Positions 1-11,400 of a DNA stretch of 64,000 bases are shown here, piece after piece. The stretch is from Morinoia aosen (lineage: Eukaryota; Arthropoda; Malacostraca; Amphipoda; Talitridae). The notes beneath the pieces are model-generated. The model had not been told where the DNA came from and made no database searches. It saw only the letters and a list, made by a program, of their open reading frames with translations. Numbering within the stretch: position 1 is the stretch's first letter; every line of letters starts with the position of its first letter. The position numbers and the translations under genes are program-made. Location of the stretch: the NCBI GenBank assembly GCA_030386875.1, contig CM059556.1:39596964-39660963 (forward strand), read 5' to 3'.

Positions 1-300
1 GGAGGTGGGTAGGCTTTGCTGTTCAAATTGAAAAAGTTATTTATTTTATGAAAGACCCTCTTTTTCCGGTTCACTGCTGTCCTGTTTTTCAGCACCTATT
101 ATTTCTTCTTCAATTTTTATTGTTTCACGAACTTCTCTTTAAATTTGCCGTTTCCATGCGTAGGCGATTTATTGTAGGAACACACATTGTGCATAGATTC
201 TGCGTTTTTTAAATTCAACACGAAATCGTTCCTTCATCTTTCCTTTTTGGAACACCTTTTTTTTATTATTATGGAGGCTTGATCTAACTAATATGATCTA
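1..300 (+). repeat. Dispersed ~350 bp family, copy A (cut by window edge)
   Basis: Starts inside the element (GGTGGGTAGGCTTTG) and contains the family landmarks in order: CGGTTCACTGCTGTCCTG, TTTTTCAGCACCTATTA, a CATGCG...GTGCATAG stem and a terminal GGAGGCTTGATCTAACTAAT. It is the long subfamily, with an extra ~25 bp between the stem halves. No coding potential seen. Confidence 0.75.
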
Positions 301-555
301 ATTTATTCATCTCATCAAATTACGGACATTCCGGTGCTTGAGCTACTGTGTTAGACTTTTATTTCCAGAGACTATTCTTCCCGTTTTAATTTTTAGACTG
401 CAATTTCCAGACGTCATCGTCGATAAATCGATCCATCTTTGAGTTCTGCTGCAGTTTTTACGCGTAGTCTGTGCTCAGAGTTCAGTATTTTTTGGGGCCA
501 TGCATGGCGAGGGGTGCTCTACTTTTGCGTGATTGCTCTGGAATAATTTGCATTA

Positions 556-781
556 TTAACACGTTAAGTATGGCGCGTTGAAGTGATGTTCGTTATCTAA
601 CTCAGATTAGTTATTTTTTAAAAACCAATATCGAAAATAACGAACATCAAATAGATCGTGCCTTGATTTAGTTTTCATTAAGTATTAATGGAAATTGAGT
701 CAGTGACTGCTGGTCGGTCAGCACCATTATGAATATCCCTTGAGTGAGCACCGGTGGGTTACGTCGCACTCAAAGTGTTAA
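556..781 (+). mobile_element. TTAA-flanked MITE (piggyBac type), copy 1
   Basis: TTAA at both ends, left end ACACGTTAAGTATGGCG, right end CGCACTCAAAGTGTTAA, internal CACCGGTGGGTTACG and GTCAGTGACTGCTGGTCGG. It aligns end to end with copies at 13,707, 36,795 and 38,128. TTAA target sites with CACCGGTGGG-rich ends are typical of piggyBac-like non-autonomous elements. No ORF, so it would be mobilised in trans. Confidence 0.8.
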
Positions 782-1299
782 CGAGCGAGTGCACGTGCAA
801 CTAAATACCTGCATCTCATAGAGGCCGCTATTAGGGTGGTTGTTCTCTAACACGTCGTGAAAGCTTAGCTTCCCTGAGAAGAAGCGGATGATTTCTGGAC
901 TCACCTCTAGGGATGTGCCGGTAGTGTTTGTCTTAGTCTTCGTGCTTTTGTATGTTAACTTGAACCGTGATCCAAGATAGAGACTTGTACCAGTTGATCA
1001 GCGTAGCATCGATGCTACCGGATGGCTCTATCTAGACCTAGAAAAGCTGGGCCCAATTCATCGCACATAAAATCAACTTGCCCCTGATTTGAGCGTCGTT
1101 GGTTTTCACCTAAAAAGTGCCTTTCGAAGCAAAACCACAGCACCAATGACTCTATGAGAACATAGAAAGCCAGATCTTTGGCACCTGCGAAGACATTAAA
1201 GTCAATGCTGCATGGCGAGTAGCGATATTTCGGGAAGATGAAATGATGGCGCGTGTGATACGACTGCTGAGAGGTGTGTGGTGATGGCGGCAGCGATGG
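782..1299. other. No gene seen
   Basis: Unique-looking AT-moderate sequence with no exon, RNA gene or repeat that I could support. It probably belongs to an upstream intron of the TPD52-family gene. Confidence 0.4.
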
Positions 1300-1463
1300 G
1301 ATCCCATCATCGCATGTTAAGAGCTACAAAGATCGTGTAGTTAGAATTAATTGTTGAGCACCTCTCGGTGATACGGGAGTGTAGTGATGCCATCATCGCA
1401 GAGCTACATAGACCGTGTAGTTAAAATTGAATGTTGAGCACCTCTTGGTTACACGGGATAGAG
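1300..1463 (+). repeat. Two-copy tandem duplication (~80 bp)
   Basis: GAGCTACAAAGATCGTGTAG...TTGTTGAGCACCTCTCGG is followed by GAGCTACATAGACCGTGTAG...TGTTGAGCACCTCTTGG, a direct duplication with a few substitutions. Confidence 0.75.
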
Positions 1464-1624
1464 TCGATGTAACCGAGAGAACAGGCTAGGCGGTGGGTGC
1501 ATGCATCTGCCGCCCCCGTACTGAGGGGCGCAGAGCTGACCTGCGCGCTGGGGCCCCTGATCAATACTGGGCCCCTGGCGCCCCTCCTGTCCTCCCTCCC
1601 TTCCTTCCATCTTGGTGGCTCCGT

Positions 1625-1985
1625 ATCCTGCTGCCTCGTGTGCTCTTGTTGTAGCTCCTGCTCCTCCTTCTGCTGGTGGTGGTGCTGTTCTGGTTGTAGC
1701 CCCGGTTGTGCTGTTCTGGTAGCTGCTGCTGGTGTTGTGGTGGTGGTGTTCGGGTTGTAGCTCCTGCTGCTCCTGGTGTTGTGGTTGTAGCTCCGATTGT
1801 GCTGTTCTGGTAGCTGCTGCTGGGGGTGTTCTAGTAGCTCTTGTTATCTTGTAGCTTTTGCTGCTGCTGTTGTAGCTCCTTTTATGTTTTTATAGCTGCT
1901 GTCGTAGCTCTTCTTCTTGTAAGCCCTGCTGCGCAGCTTGTTGCAGCTCATGCCAGGGCTAGTGTTGCAGCTCTTGATGCTGCTA
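1625..1985 (+). repeat. Degenerate TGTTGTAGCTCCTGCTG array
   Basis: Many imperfect repeats of a ~17 bp motif such as TGTTGTAGCTCCTGCTG and TGGTTGTAGCTCCG, locally GC-richer than the surroundings. Open frames over it (for example 1,497-1,760) are Cys/Val-rich low complexity and match no domain I know. Confidence 0.65.
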
Positions 1986-2504
1986 GACGGTTGATTTTTT
2001 CTGTGTATTTTATATATCGTAAGGGTTCATTAAAAATGTATTTTTTCAAAGGCGGTTCAGTTCGTGTCGTCTGCGGAATAAGAGTGATAGCGATGCATTT
2101 TCATAGTTTCACCATCATGAATGCTTTGAAGTATCCCTCCCACTCAAGTTCCTCATGGAAAAGGGGCGTCTCTTTAGACGAGTTTTCTCGAGTTAAGAAC
2201 GTTAGTCGTTGTTGTATTTGCACTCTCGCATGTCGCTTCCTCCCCTCTAATGTTATTACTCTAGTGTCCTCCTCTATAACGCTCTTTATTTCACTCATTT
2301 CTTCACTTGTTTTGCCATCTCGTGTTCCAGGTCTCCGCTTCTCGTTACCCGAGACTCGTAAATTGCCCCCAGTTTTGCTCTTGGAACTTGTTTGAATTTT
2401 TCCCCTCAGGGAGTTATAACATTTGTTCATACGGAAATTATTGCTCCCACACATCGAAATTATTGCTTCCACGAGAAGATGTGAAGTCTTGAGTTGAAGG
2501 CTTG

Positions 2505-2740
2505 GTGAGCATATAACTGAAAAGGAGTAGATTTTTCGTTGTTAGGACCCATATTTTTTGCGTTCTTTGCTTTTTTCCACCACCTATTACTTCCATCGAC
2601 TTTTATCTTGTTTCGTGTACTTATTTCACTTGAAGCTCATTTCCCTTTCCCTTAATTTCAAACTAAATGGCGCTTTTCTTTTTCTTCTATCCCACCTTTA
2701 TTATGGTAAATTAGGCTTAAACCAACTGGTAAAATATTCT
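2505..2740 (+). repeat. Dispersed ~350 bp family, copy B (decayed)
   Basis: Recognisable by CACCACCTATTACTTCCATC, TATCTTGTTTCGTG, CTTAATTTCAAACTAAATGG and a terminal TTAGGCTTAAACCAAC. Roughly the 3-prime two thirds is present, in plus orientation. Confidence 0.6.
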
Positions 2741-2954
2741 TGTCTGAATTTTCATTTTTTGTACCTCTTGGTAAATGTGAAACTGCTAATTGAATCATTC
2801 CTTCTGGATGTACTAAATCATCCCTTCTGAATGATATATTTTGATTCATTAGTTAACACAGCCTCAGGATCTAGAACAAATGAATGGCATGTGCCGTTTT
2901 GTAGCCCCTGTCTTGTTCACTGAAGTCATTTTCAGGGGATACTCACGGAACCCT

Positions 2955-3320
2955 TCGGGGATGCATCGATTCAATTATTGTGTCTATGAAAATAGGCGCT
3001 CCTAGGAGGTATGTGTGAGGTTCCGAGCTAATGGTTAGGTAGGCTTCTTTTTGTTGGAATAGAATAGGTTTTTGTTTTATTACGGACCATCTTTTTTCGA
3101 TTCACTGCTGTCTTGTTTTTCAGCACCTACTATTTTCATCTTCAACTTTTTCTTGTTTCATGAACTTCCTTCTTAGCTCACCGTTTCTATGCACCTTGTG
3201 CATAGATTCCGCGTTCCCTTAACTTCATACTAAATGGTGCCTTCATCCTTCCTCTCTTGGAACATCTTTGTCGTGGTAAAGGGAGGCTAAAACTTTCTCA
3301 TATAATCTAATAATACCCGT
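2955..3320 (+). repeat. Dispersed ~350 bp family, copy C
   Basis: Near full length. CAATTATTGTGTCTATG, GGCGCTCCTAGGAGG, GGTTAGGTAGGCTTC, TTTTTCAGCACCTACTATT, the stem CTATGCACCTTGTGCATAG, CATACTAAATGGTGCC and a final ATATAATCTAATAAT. Here the internal stem is extended by two matched bases on each side (CTATGCAC/GTGCATAG). Confidence 0.85.
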
Positions 3321-4549
3321 TGTGTGTTTATTTGTATTTTTATTTAGATATTTGTTTGGTGTCCGCTTCTAATGAAACGCAGAATGTATGAGTTTACGGT
3401 ATCATGGATACCGAATTCCTCAGTGTATCATTGAAAGATCGTCATTACTTGCATTGATATGCTTGACATTTTATCTGGAGGGTTAGTATAGGATTATGTT
3501 AGGTTAGCATGAGTTAGATAATGCTAACGGAATGTTTCCACGAGTCCACCTAGCTAAACGATGACATTGTCCGTAGAATTTCCATGGGTCATGCTGCTAC
3601 CTAATAATACCCTTGGTTTATTTGTTTGGTTGTTTCTTCCATTTCTCTGTCACGCTCATGAGGATAGTTATAATGACCGTATCTATGATACGGGTTTCAC
3701 CAGTGCACAAGTACAAGAATATTAATATCACGAATACTGTTAGGATGGAAATAGTTGTTTGTCATCCACATCTGGAAAATTCGTTCATGAAAGTTATTGA
3801 ATCCCGTCATTTTTGATGGGCTGTGCACACTAGTAATAATAATTATGTCCGTAAATGTTTTCACGCTTACTAAGTAATCTACTGCATGCAAATTCCTCCT
3901 AGACTTGCAAATTTCGTGTAGCTCATTGTTTCGACGCTTAAGGCATCGTAGAGGACGTTCCTGTGTTTAGCACGCAGTTTCATTGCACTGCTTCACTTTA
4001 TCTCCGCTCGTTTGCGAGACTTTACTTCCCACTTTGGCCGTGTTTGTGACGCTTAGTGGCTGTGGTAAAAACCCTGGAGTGCTGTTCGATCCCGTCAAAC
4101 CTATGCGGTGCATTCTTCCTGTCTGTTCAGACTTCGTCATGATGCTTTAATGGTATCTGTAAATAAATTAGCTAAAATTTTGGAATGCATTTTTCACGGG
4201 CATTGTATTCTTGCCGTGGATATTTGCGAATGTGGGCCCGAAAGTCAGTGCGCTAGAGGAAATTGTGATCCAGAACGACTAGCTCTAATTATGCTCTAAA
4301 CTGTGCGATGCTTGAGTTTTGTGTGGTCCAAGAAAGAGAATTTCATTGTGATGGAAGCAATTTTGTCTTGAGCGAGATGCAAAGTCGTATTGTTTTCTCC
4401 ACATCAATTTGAGAGCAGGTGTTATTAAATTTGTAGTTTTATTGTTACTCGTGGTAGTATCGACATCTTGGGCAAGTTATCTTTGGTTTTTTATTCACTT
4501 TTCTCGTCTGGGGGCATAGGATAGGCAATAGATTTAGGTTGGTTATACT
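3321..4549. other. No gene seen
   Basis: No supported exon or repeat. Short open frames here have no recognisable similarity. Probably TPD52-family intron. Confidence 0.4.
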
Positions 4550-4850
4550 GTATATCCTCTGCAGTGGGGATTGGCACTCCCAGGAGATATACTGTAAGGT
4601 TTCTCCAGCTATAAATAGGCTTTCGGGACCTCTATCTTATGTACTCATTTTGCCCCTTTCAGTTTTCATATCTTGTTTGCTATCTTTTCGTTTTTCTCCT
4701 TTCTTCCTAACCTTTTTCCGATACCCTGGATATCCTGTGTGGGAGCTAACCTTGCTCATGGATTCACAATTTTCTACTGTCCGTCCTAAATGGTCCCTTC
4801 TTATCGAGCTCTTGAGATAGCCCTTGTTGTGGTTAGCGAGTCTTAAAATA
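4550..4850 (+). repeat. Possible decayed copy D of the ~350 bp family
   Basis: GGCACTCCCAGGAGATATACTGTAAGG parallels the family's GCGCTCCCAGGGGGACAATGTGAGG, and further on TCTACTGTCCGTCCTAAATGGTCCC parallels its CATACTAAATGGTGCC. The middle is rearranged; weak call. Confidence 0.4.
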
Positions 4851-5639
4851 ACGTGATAATTCACATCGCTTTCTTTCCTCTTCAGTGTGTTTAAGATAGC
4901 TCTGTGGAAGAATGGCAATCAGAATTAAACTTTGTACCCTTGTGAAAGTAAAAGTAACCTTACACTGAATACCCTGAAATGATTGTTTTTATTACCGAAC
5001 GTGAATATAACCCGTTTTATGATATTAGTTTAAATGATGCCCGTATTGAGTATTGGAGATTACAAAATTAAAATTGCAGTCGTTTTGAGTATCTTTGGAA
5101 CATTGTCAACCCCCTTTATCAACAATTTTTGCGTCTCTATTGAGAGTTCGTGCAAGTGACAGTCAATATTTGTGAGTATGTCCTCGCTGCAGCCAGGCGT
5201 TCAACGTGGAAGGAAATGAGCTCCGTACTTACTTGGCGCAATTGATCGGTTGCTCTAAATTTAGTATTGTGGCCTGGCTCTTGGAACGGGCGAGAGGCTA
5301 TATATGTTGCTGGTGCCGTCGTCGTCAGACTTCTTCCTGGTGTGCTCATTGTCTCGGCTTCTTTTAATATTTGCGCAGAAGCTCCCAATCTGAGAAGGCT
5401 TCAGAATAGGGGAAGAATCGGAGCTTCTATAAATACAACGCAGGTCTATGGACCTGAAGTTCGAGAAAGACATAAGGCTTCGAGTAGTCCTGATCGTGGA
5501 TTAGAGGGAATTGACTCGTGGGGATAGTGTTAACTCAGTCTGGGAGATGTTGTTGATCTACTGGAAGGAAAATGTTTGGGTTTGGAGTACTGGGATTGTG
5601 ATAAACGGCGGAGATGATCCTTTATTCACTTAAGGAGAT
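4851..5639. other. No gene seen
   Basis: No exon, RNA gene or repeat that I can support. Confidence 0.4.
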
Positions 5640-5822
5640 CGTCCCACTTTTTCAACTTTTTTCGTCCGATTCGTTTGAAAATTGGCCAGTATATGTAATT
5701 TGTGAAAGTAAACCTTTTTTACTCGTGTCATTTTTTCGATTTAGCCTTAATTTTTTTTTTGTTTTCAAGAAAAACTAGTTTTTTGGTATATTTTTAGGAT
5801 ATTTCAAAACGGGACTCGTCAT

Positions 5823-6087
5823 TGAGTTTTGATGCTAGAACAAAACCAAAGACAGTTTTAGAATCCTTTAAACATTTTTAACAAACTCTCACGGGCTTTT
5901 TTTCAAATTCTATTTTTTCTATTTTTTCAAAAAATTTTAAATTTTTAAAAACAGTAATTTTTTGGGTTTAGAGCTATATATTTTTTCGAAAAATTTGAAT
6001 TTGAAAAAAAAAGCCTGTGAGAGTTTGTTATAAATGTTCCAAAGATTCTAAAACTGTCTTTGGTTTTGTTCTAGCATCAAAACTCGA
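5823..6087. repeat. Foldback inverted repeat, first copy
   Basis: Left arm 5,823-5,905 contains GATGCTAGAACAAAACCAAA and ACAAACTCTCACGGGC; right arm 6,003-6,087 contains their complements GCCTGTGAGAGTTTGT and TTTGGTTTTGTTCTAGCATC. Arms of ~83 bp separated by ~100 bp of AT-rich loop. Confidence 0.85.
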
Positions 6088-6624
6088 GGACTAGTCCCAT
6101 TTTGAATGTTGAAAGTTCGAAGTGTTGGGTATAAGCAAAAAATGAAACTTTTTGTTGAAGTGTAATATAATGAACAAGTTATGTAATTGAATGCAGTTTT
6201 AATTTTATTTCGATAATTTCCATACATAACTTCATATTCACACTGTGAATTGTGATTTCCAAACCAAAAAAAAAATGTTTTTTTCATAAATATGAAATTT
6301 TTTATTTTCAGTCTGATTCTTATGAAATTTGACTATGATATGTAACCTTTGAAAAGAAACACAATTTATTCCATTATTTTTTTTGTTTAGGCCTTAGTTT
6401 TTGAAATAAAATTGACATATTAGTTTTTAGGTATTGATATTTCACTGGTATTGATATTTCAAAATGGGACTCGTCTTCGAGTTTTGATGCTAGAAGAAAA
6501 ACAGACAGTTTTAGAATCCTTGAAACATTTCTTACAAACTCACATAGGCTTTTTTCCATTTTCCATTTGTTCTCTTTTTATATGGGGTTGAAATGGGCTC
6601 AAAATTAAAGATTTCTCTCCCCTT

Positions 6625-6653
6625 ACCCCCCCCCCTCCCCCTGGGGGGGTAAG
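6625..6653. repeat. C-run/G-run hairpin
   Basis: A TTA-CCCCCCCCC block, a short CT-rich loop and CTGGGGGGGTAA form a self-complementary homopolymer palindrome inside the first foldback duplication unit. Confidence 0.7.
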
Positions 6654-6984
6654 TCTATTGTCCGTAGCGCCATAAAAATTTTGTCCGTAAATCTATTGTC
6701 CGTAGCGCCATAAAATTTTAGGACCGAATAGTCCACCACCTAAGGGTTCTTTTCCAACAAAAACATGAAAAATGACCACCGAGCGGCAGGGGCCTGGAAC
6801 GATCTCCTTAAGGGTACCGTCCGGGATTTTGACCTTTTTTCGTCCGATTTGCTTGAAAATTGGCCAGTGTATGAATTTTTTGAAAGTAAACCTTTTTTAC
6901 TCCTGTCTTTTTTTCGATTTAGGCCTTTTTACGAAAAATTAGCTTTTTGATGCATTTTTATGTAAATTTCAAGACGTACCAACT

Positions 6985-7262
6985 CGTTGAATTTTGATGC
7001 TAGAACAAAACCAAAGACAGTTTTAGAATCCTTGAACCATTTCTAACAAAGTTATAATTTAAAATTTTAACATTTTGAAAAAAAATTTCTGGGATAAGCG
7101 ATACTTTATAATATCACAAACAATTATTTTTGGGTTTGGAGCCATATAACTTTTTTGTTTTCAAAAATTTAGGAGAGTCCAAATTATAACTTTGTTAGAA
7201 ATATTCCAAGGATTCCAAAACTGTTTTTGGTTTTGTTCTAGCATCAAAACTCAATGAGTTGA
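6985..7262. repeat. Foldback inverted repeat, second copy
   Basis: Same design as the first copy: GATGCTAGAACAAAACCAAA on the left and TTTGGTTTTGTTCTAGCATC on the right, with AACAAAGTTATAATTT / AAATTATAACTTTGTT as the inner stem. The inner stem sequence differs from the first copy yet still pairs. Confidence 0.85.
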
Positions 7263-7800
7263 TACAGTTTGAATGTTGAAAGGTATATGTTTTGGGTATA
7301 AACCAAAACAAAATTTTTGTTGATGTGTAATATAATGGACAATTTATGTAACTCAATGCAGTTTTAATTTTTTACGATAATTTCCATGCATAACTTCATA
7401 TTCACAGTGTGAATTGTGATTTCCTCAAAAAATATAAATAAATGAAAAAATTTATATATAAATAAAAATTATGAAATTCTTCATTTTCAGTCTGATTCTT
7501 ATGAAATTTGACTATAATATGTAACTTTTAAAAAGAAACACAATTTCCTCTATTCATTTTTTTGATTCAGGCCTTAGTTTTAAAAAAAATTTGAGATACT
7601 GGTTTTTGAGTTCATTTTTATGGATATTTCAAAACGTATCAACTCATTGAGTTTTGCTGCTAGAACAAAACCAGACACAGTTTTAGAATCTATGGAACAT
7701 TTCCAATAAAAGTATGTTGGGAAACTATCCATTTCCATTTATATTTTCTGATTATATGGGTTCAAAATCAGGTCGAAAATTCAAAATTTTTGTCCCATTT

Positions 7801-8324
7801 CCCATTTTGTCGTAGCGCGACCACGTAGCAGTCCATTGTCTGAAAAAAATGTTTATATATGTATAATGTAGTCGATATTTGAACCGTTGGACCAAAGTCC
7901 GAAAATGGATGGAGATTTTGTGAATGGCGTGTTATAGACCAAATCGGTGACGACTAAGACATAGTAAATTATTCAAGCCTGCACTAATGGGATCACGTTA
8001 TAACTTGCAATGTAAAATTTTCGACGTGCTGTTTTTGAAGCTCCAACCGTTCCCTCGGATGATGTTTGTGTTCGTGTTATCGAGTGCTGAATTAAATCAT
8101 TTTGTGAAATGTTCAGTGAGACCGCCGTGGTATAGTTCATGAACTTGTCAGTTATCAATTGTATTGAATCAAAATTTGTTCGTGTTCATTTAAAAGTGAA
8201 CTGACCGTTTTTCAAGTCGTCATTGAATGCTACTCAAGTAGATAATGATACGAGAATGTAAGAGGTGGGTTTTTACTTCCAAAATATATATTACTGTTCA
8301 AGGCGGTGGTAAAAACCGCTCTGG
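7801..8324. other. No gene seen
   Basis: No supported exon or repeat. Confidence 0.4.
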
Positions 8325-8700
8325 AAGATATTATTATTGTATCTGTGAGAATTAGCGCTCCCAGGAGGAATATGGGAAGTTCTAAGCGGAAAATTAAGTA
8401 GGCCTTCCTTTTGGCGAAATAGATTTCTTGTTTTTGCGGCAGGCATTTTTTTCGTGTCACTGCAGTCTTTTTTTTCTTTTGCACCCTTTATTCCAACTTT
8501 TTTTAAGTTTCTTGAATTTCTTTCTATCTTACTGTTTTTCTGCAGGGTGTGGGAACACATATGTAAAGATTCCTCGTTCCCTTAGTCCCATGTCAAATGA
8601 TGCTTTCCATCTTCTCGTAAAAACACCATTCTTTTGAGTATGGTTCCTCAAGCAAACTTATCTACAACTATTAATGGGTCTAAATCTTATAACATGGTGA
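8325..8700 (+). repeat. Dispersed ~350 bp family, copy E
   Basis: TATTGTATCTGTGAGAATTA, GCGCTCCCAGGAGGAATATG, AAGTAGGCCTTCC, then pyrimidine-rich middle with GCACCCTTTATTCCAAC and a long-subfamily stem region. Diverged in the middle. Confidence 0.75.
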
Positions 8701-10195
8701 TAGTTTATGGGGTTGAAATGAGTTTTGGGCTCGATCATAAAAAACGCTTGTAGGGGCGCTTGTTCTCTTCTCGTAAATATTATTGGTCTTTTTGCCATCA
8801 CCACAAGTGCACTATAATGTGGAAGGAGTTCCAAGCAATTTCGATTGACGTTCGTTGTCGGTATTTGGTAGTTTATTCGAATTTTTTTTTTATGTCCTTA
8901 CAGTGTTAGTGGCCATTTTTCATTGCATTGTGAAGCAACCAGAAACGCGGAGCTCGTACGTGCAGCATAATGTGAAATGAGGTTCAATTGTTATGCCATC
9001 GTTCAGCTGTGTGCCTGTATAGTTAGCCTGCGTTGAGGTGATTAGCTCTACGTTTGATTGGTGTTTTTGAGACTACGTCTGTGCTGCGACCTGAACAGAT
9101 CATTTGTGTAATACAAACTTCCCAGTGATCCGCAGTTGAGAAACACGGATTTAATCGAAAATTTCAACTTAGTACTGTACACTGTGAATCGTGTACTCTT
9201 TTTTTTAACATTTCTCATTTCAGTATAAACTTCATCGCTTCAAATCCTGTGACTCCTGATGCAAGAAATTGTCACACTTTTTCCTAAGTAGCCCATAAAC
9301 ATTAGATGACTCCTCTGTCTGTGCAACGTCTGGAAATGCCTCAAAATATTGTAAAAATAGTGGAGTAAAAGGAGCGGCCCTCTATGTTCTGAAGCTGCAG
9401 TAAAGTATAGCTTTTTAAACTTTATATTTGGGCGTTCGACACGTATCAAAAAGAAAAGCACTTGTATTCATTTTACTGAATTGCAAAATACCACGCTTCA
9501 AAGAGGAGCGTAAAAAAATATACTGCTTACGAATCGGTTCATCGTAGTAAAAATAACGCCTAAACGTAAATAACGTCTAATCCTAATAACTTTTGGACTC
9601 CTCTCAGAATCTAACCATTTTATTTTGCCTACATCTAGTTCCAATAAGTACCAACTCGTATTGACTCGAAGACAGGGAGAGGCTGGCCATTGTTCTGTCT
9701 GTATAAGTACTTTTGTTTATCGTGATATACATGATAGGCGTTACGTACTTGATACGCTACGTGGCCAATCCAAAAAGTTCCTAATAATGCCCGCTACGCC
9801 CAATCACGGTGTGCGGCACAATGCTAGCATTAATCAAGGGCTGTAGAGGACGGGGGTTTGGACAGTTCGCCGCGTACCATACACGGCCATTATACTTTTA
9901 AATTCTAACGCAATTTCAAAGTGCCGTGGTGATCAAGGCGTGTTAACCATTGAAAATTACTTTGCTTGCTTATATTTGGATGTTAATACGCTGTATACAA
10001 TTATTTTGAATCTTGCGTTTGTATTCATGCCGTGACTGTTCGCGTAACTATGCGAAATGTGCCAATGGTCGAGAAGATGAAATAAAATTTTTGAAACTAT
10101 CCTGATTTTCATACATGCATTCAGTTTTGAACTGTCTGTTAATTCATTCCTCAACCTATGAAGCGTTGATTTATCTAAACGATGTTCTTTCTCAG
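8701..10195. other. No gene seen; end of an upstream TPD52-family intron
   Basis: The final bases GATGTTCTTTCTCAG are a good pyrimidine tract plus 3-prime splice site for the exon at 10,196. I found no further TPD52 exon in 1-10,195; short coiled-coil exons could have been missed. Confidence 0.45.
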
Positions 10196-10346
10196 GTACC
10201 AGAAAACGGCAGGTGCCATCGGCGCCGTGGGTGAGAAGACGTCTTCCCTCTTTGGTGGGATCGGGGCCAAGTTCGGTCAGCTGAAGGAAACTCCGACCTT
10301 CAAGAGCTTCGAGGAGCGAGTTGGCGGTGTCTACACTGCTGCAAGG
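10196..10346 (+). CDS. TPD52-family protein, penultimate coding exon
   Basis: Internal exon between TTTCTCAG and GTACGA. Its first base completes a split codon; 50 codons follow, beginning YQKTAGAIGAVGEKTSSLFG and ending TFKSFEERVGGVYTAAR. TPD52/D53/D54 proteins are small coiled-coil adaptors linked to vesicle and Golgi trafficking; the matching stretch in human TPD52 is QKTSAALSTVG...TFKSFEDRVG. The FKSFEERVG core is the diagnostic block, and the preceding Val-split/YQKT junction fits the usual family exon order. The upstream coiled-coil exons are not visible in this window, so the start codon lies to the left. The donor is in phase 0, matching the next exon. Confidence 0.88.
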
Positions 10347-11034
10347 GTACGATATACAAGCGATGACAAAATAATTCGGCGTGCAATGTGACACTGTGCT
10401 GAGGAGGTTCAGGGGCGTGCCAAACATTTAGTTCTGGCCTCTAAGTGCAGCTTTTCAATAGGGGCAGGCTCATCGTTTTTCTCAAATATCCCTAAGCAGT
10501 TACCGAAATCTGCTAGGCAAAGTACGATACCAAATCGATTTATTAGTCTTCGGTGAACCTCAAAAACTCTAATGCTCATAAAATATACATGAAGGATATG
10601 GAGGAAAATTTTGTTAAGTCGTGGGGCGGTGCTTTCAAAAACAGACCTGCTAGTGATGTTAATATACAATAGAAACGTGATCAGAAGTTTTTTATTCCGG
10701 GGTAATTTTCTTTGCTACAAATGCTAATGAACGTTCATAAATGAAACGTAAGGTTTGCCAGCATTTACTTCCCGTTTGGCGAGTGATGTGGCTGTTAATA
10801 ACTGACGTATTTACGAGTAGCTCGTTACTTCTCGTGGTATGAGTTCGTGTGTAACTGGGGAACTAGGTCTCCAAAATTCAACTGAAGAACGTATGTAACA
10901 GTAAAACAAGGCATTTACGAGGATAATTTTCCTTCTTGCTATGCTTCCCTATGCTCTACTATGTCGAGCGCAGTTTCCCCTCGTGGTGCAAACGCTAGAG
11001 CTTTTAAAGTCGGGAACTCGCGAATAATCAAGAC
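10347..11034. other. TPD52-family last coding intron, proximal part
   Basis: The intron runs 10,347-14,015 (3.67 kb). This part shows no repeat I can identify; the remainder carries copies F and G of the dispersed family and one TTAA MITE. Confidence 0.6.
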
Positions 11035-11400
11035 AGAAACCCCTCAGGGGGATGCAATTATTGTATCTATGGAAACTAGCGCTCCCAGGGGGACAGGTTG
11101 AGGGCCCGAGCTGAGAGTTAGGTAGGCCTTCTTTTTGTTGAAATAAAATGTTTTTGTTATGATAAGGACCACCTTTTTTCGGTTCACTGTTGTCCTGTTT
11201 TTCAGCACCTACTACTGTCTTCTTCAACTTTGATCTTGTTTCATAATCTTCCTTCCCAACTTACTGTTTCTATGCCTTTCTGCGTAGATTACGCGTTTCC
11301 TTAACTCCATACTAAATGGTGCCTTCCTCCTTCCTCTCTTTGGATCGCATTTTTTGTTGGGTAGGGAGGCTAAAACTAACGACTTATCTAATCTGATCAA
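11035..11400 (+). repeat. Dispersed ~350 bp family, copy F
   Basis: CCCCTCAGGGGGATGCAATT, TATTGTATCTATGG, GCGCTCCCAGGGGGACAGG, GTTAGGTAGGCCTTC, CTGTCCTGTTTTTCAGCACC, CATACTAAATGGTGCC and the end AATCTGATCAAA. One of the clearest full-length copies; includes the CCCCTCAGGGG palindrome just outside the end. Confidence 0.88.

Larger units (their letters stand above)
5640..7800. repeat. ~1.18 kb tandem duplication carrying foldbacks
   Basis: TTCGTCCGAT plus GAAAATTGGCCAGT occurs near 5,661 and again near 6,839, and TCTGATTCTTATGAAATTTG occurs near 6,312 and 7,491, giving a period of about 1,178-1,179 bp. Copy one is about 5,640-6,815; copy two is partial and ends near 7,800. Both copies hold an inverted repeat (separate entries). 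It resembles a tandemly duplicated foldback element; I cannot assign a superfamily. Confidence 0.75.

Noticed and set aside
1497-1760. 87-codon Cys/Val-rich frame with a hydrophobic look
   Set aside because: Falls on the TGTTGTAGCTCC low-complexity array; apparent hydrophobicity follows from base composition.
9957-10427. 156-codon minus-strand frame
   Set aside because: Shadow of the TPD52-family exon on the plus strand; no similarity of its own.
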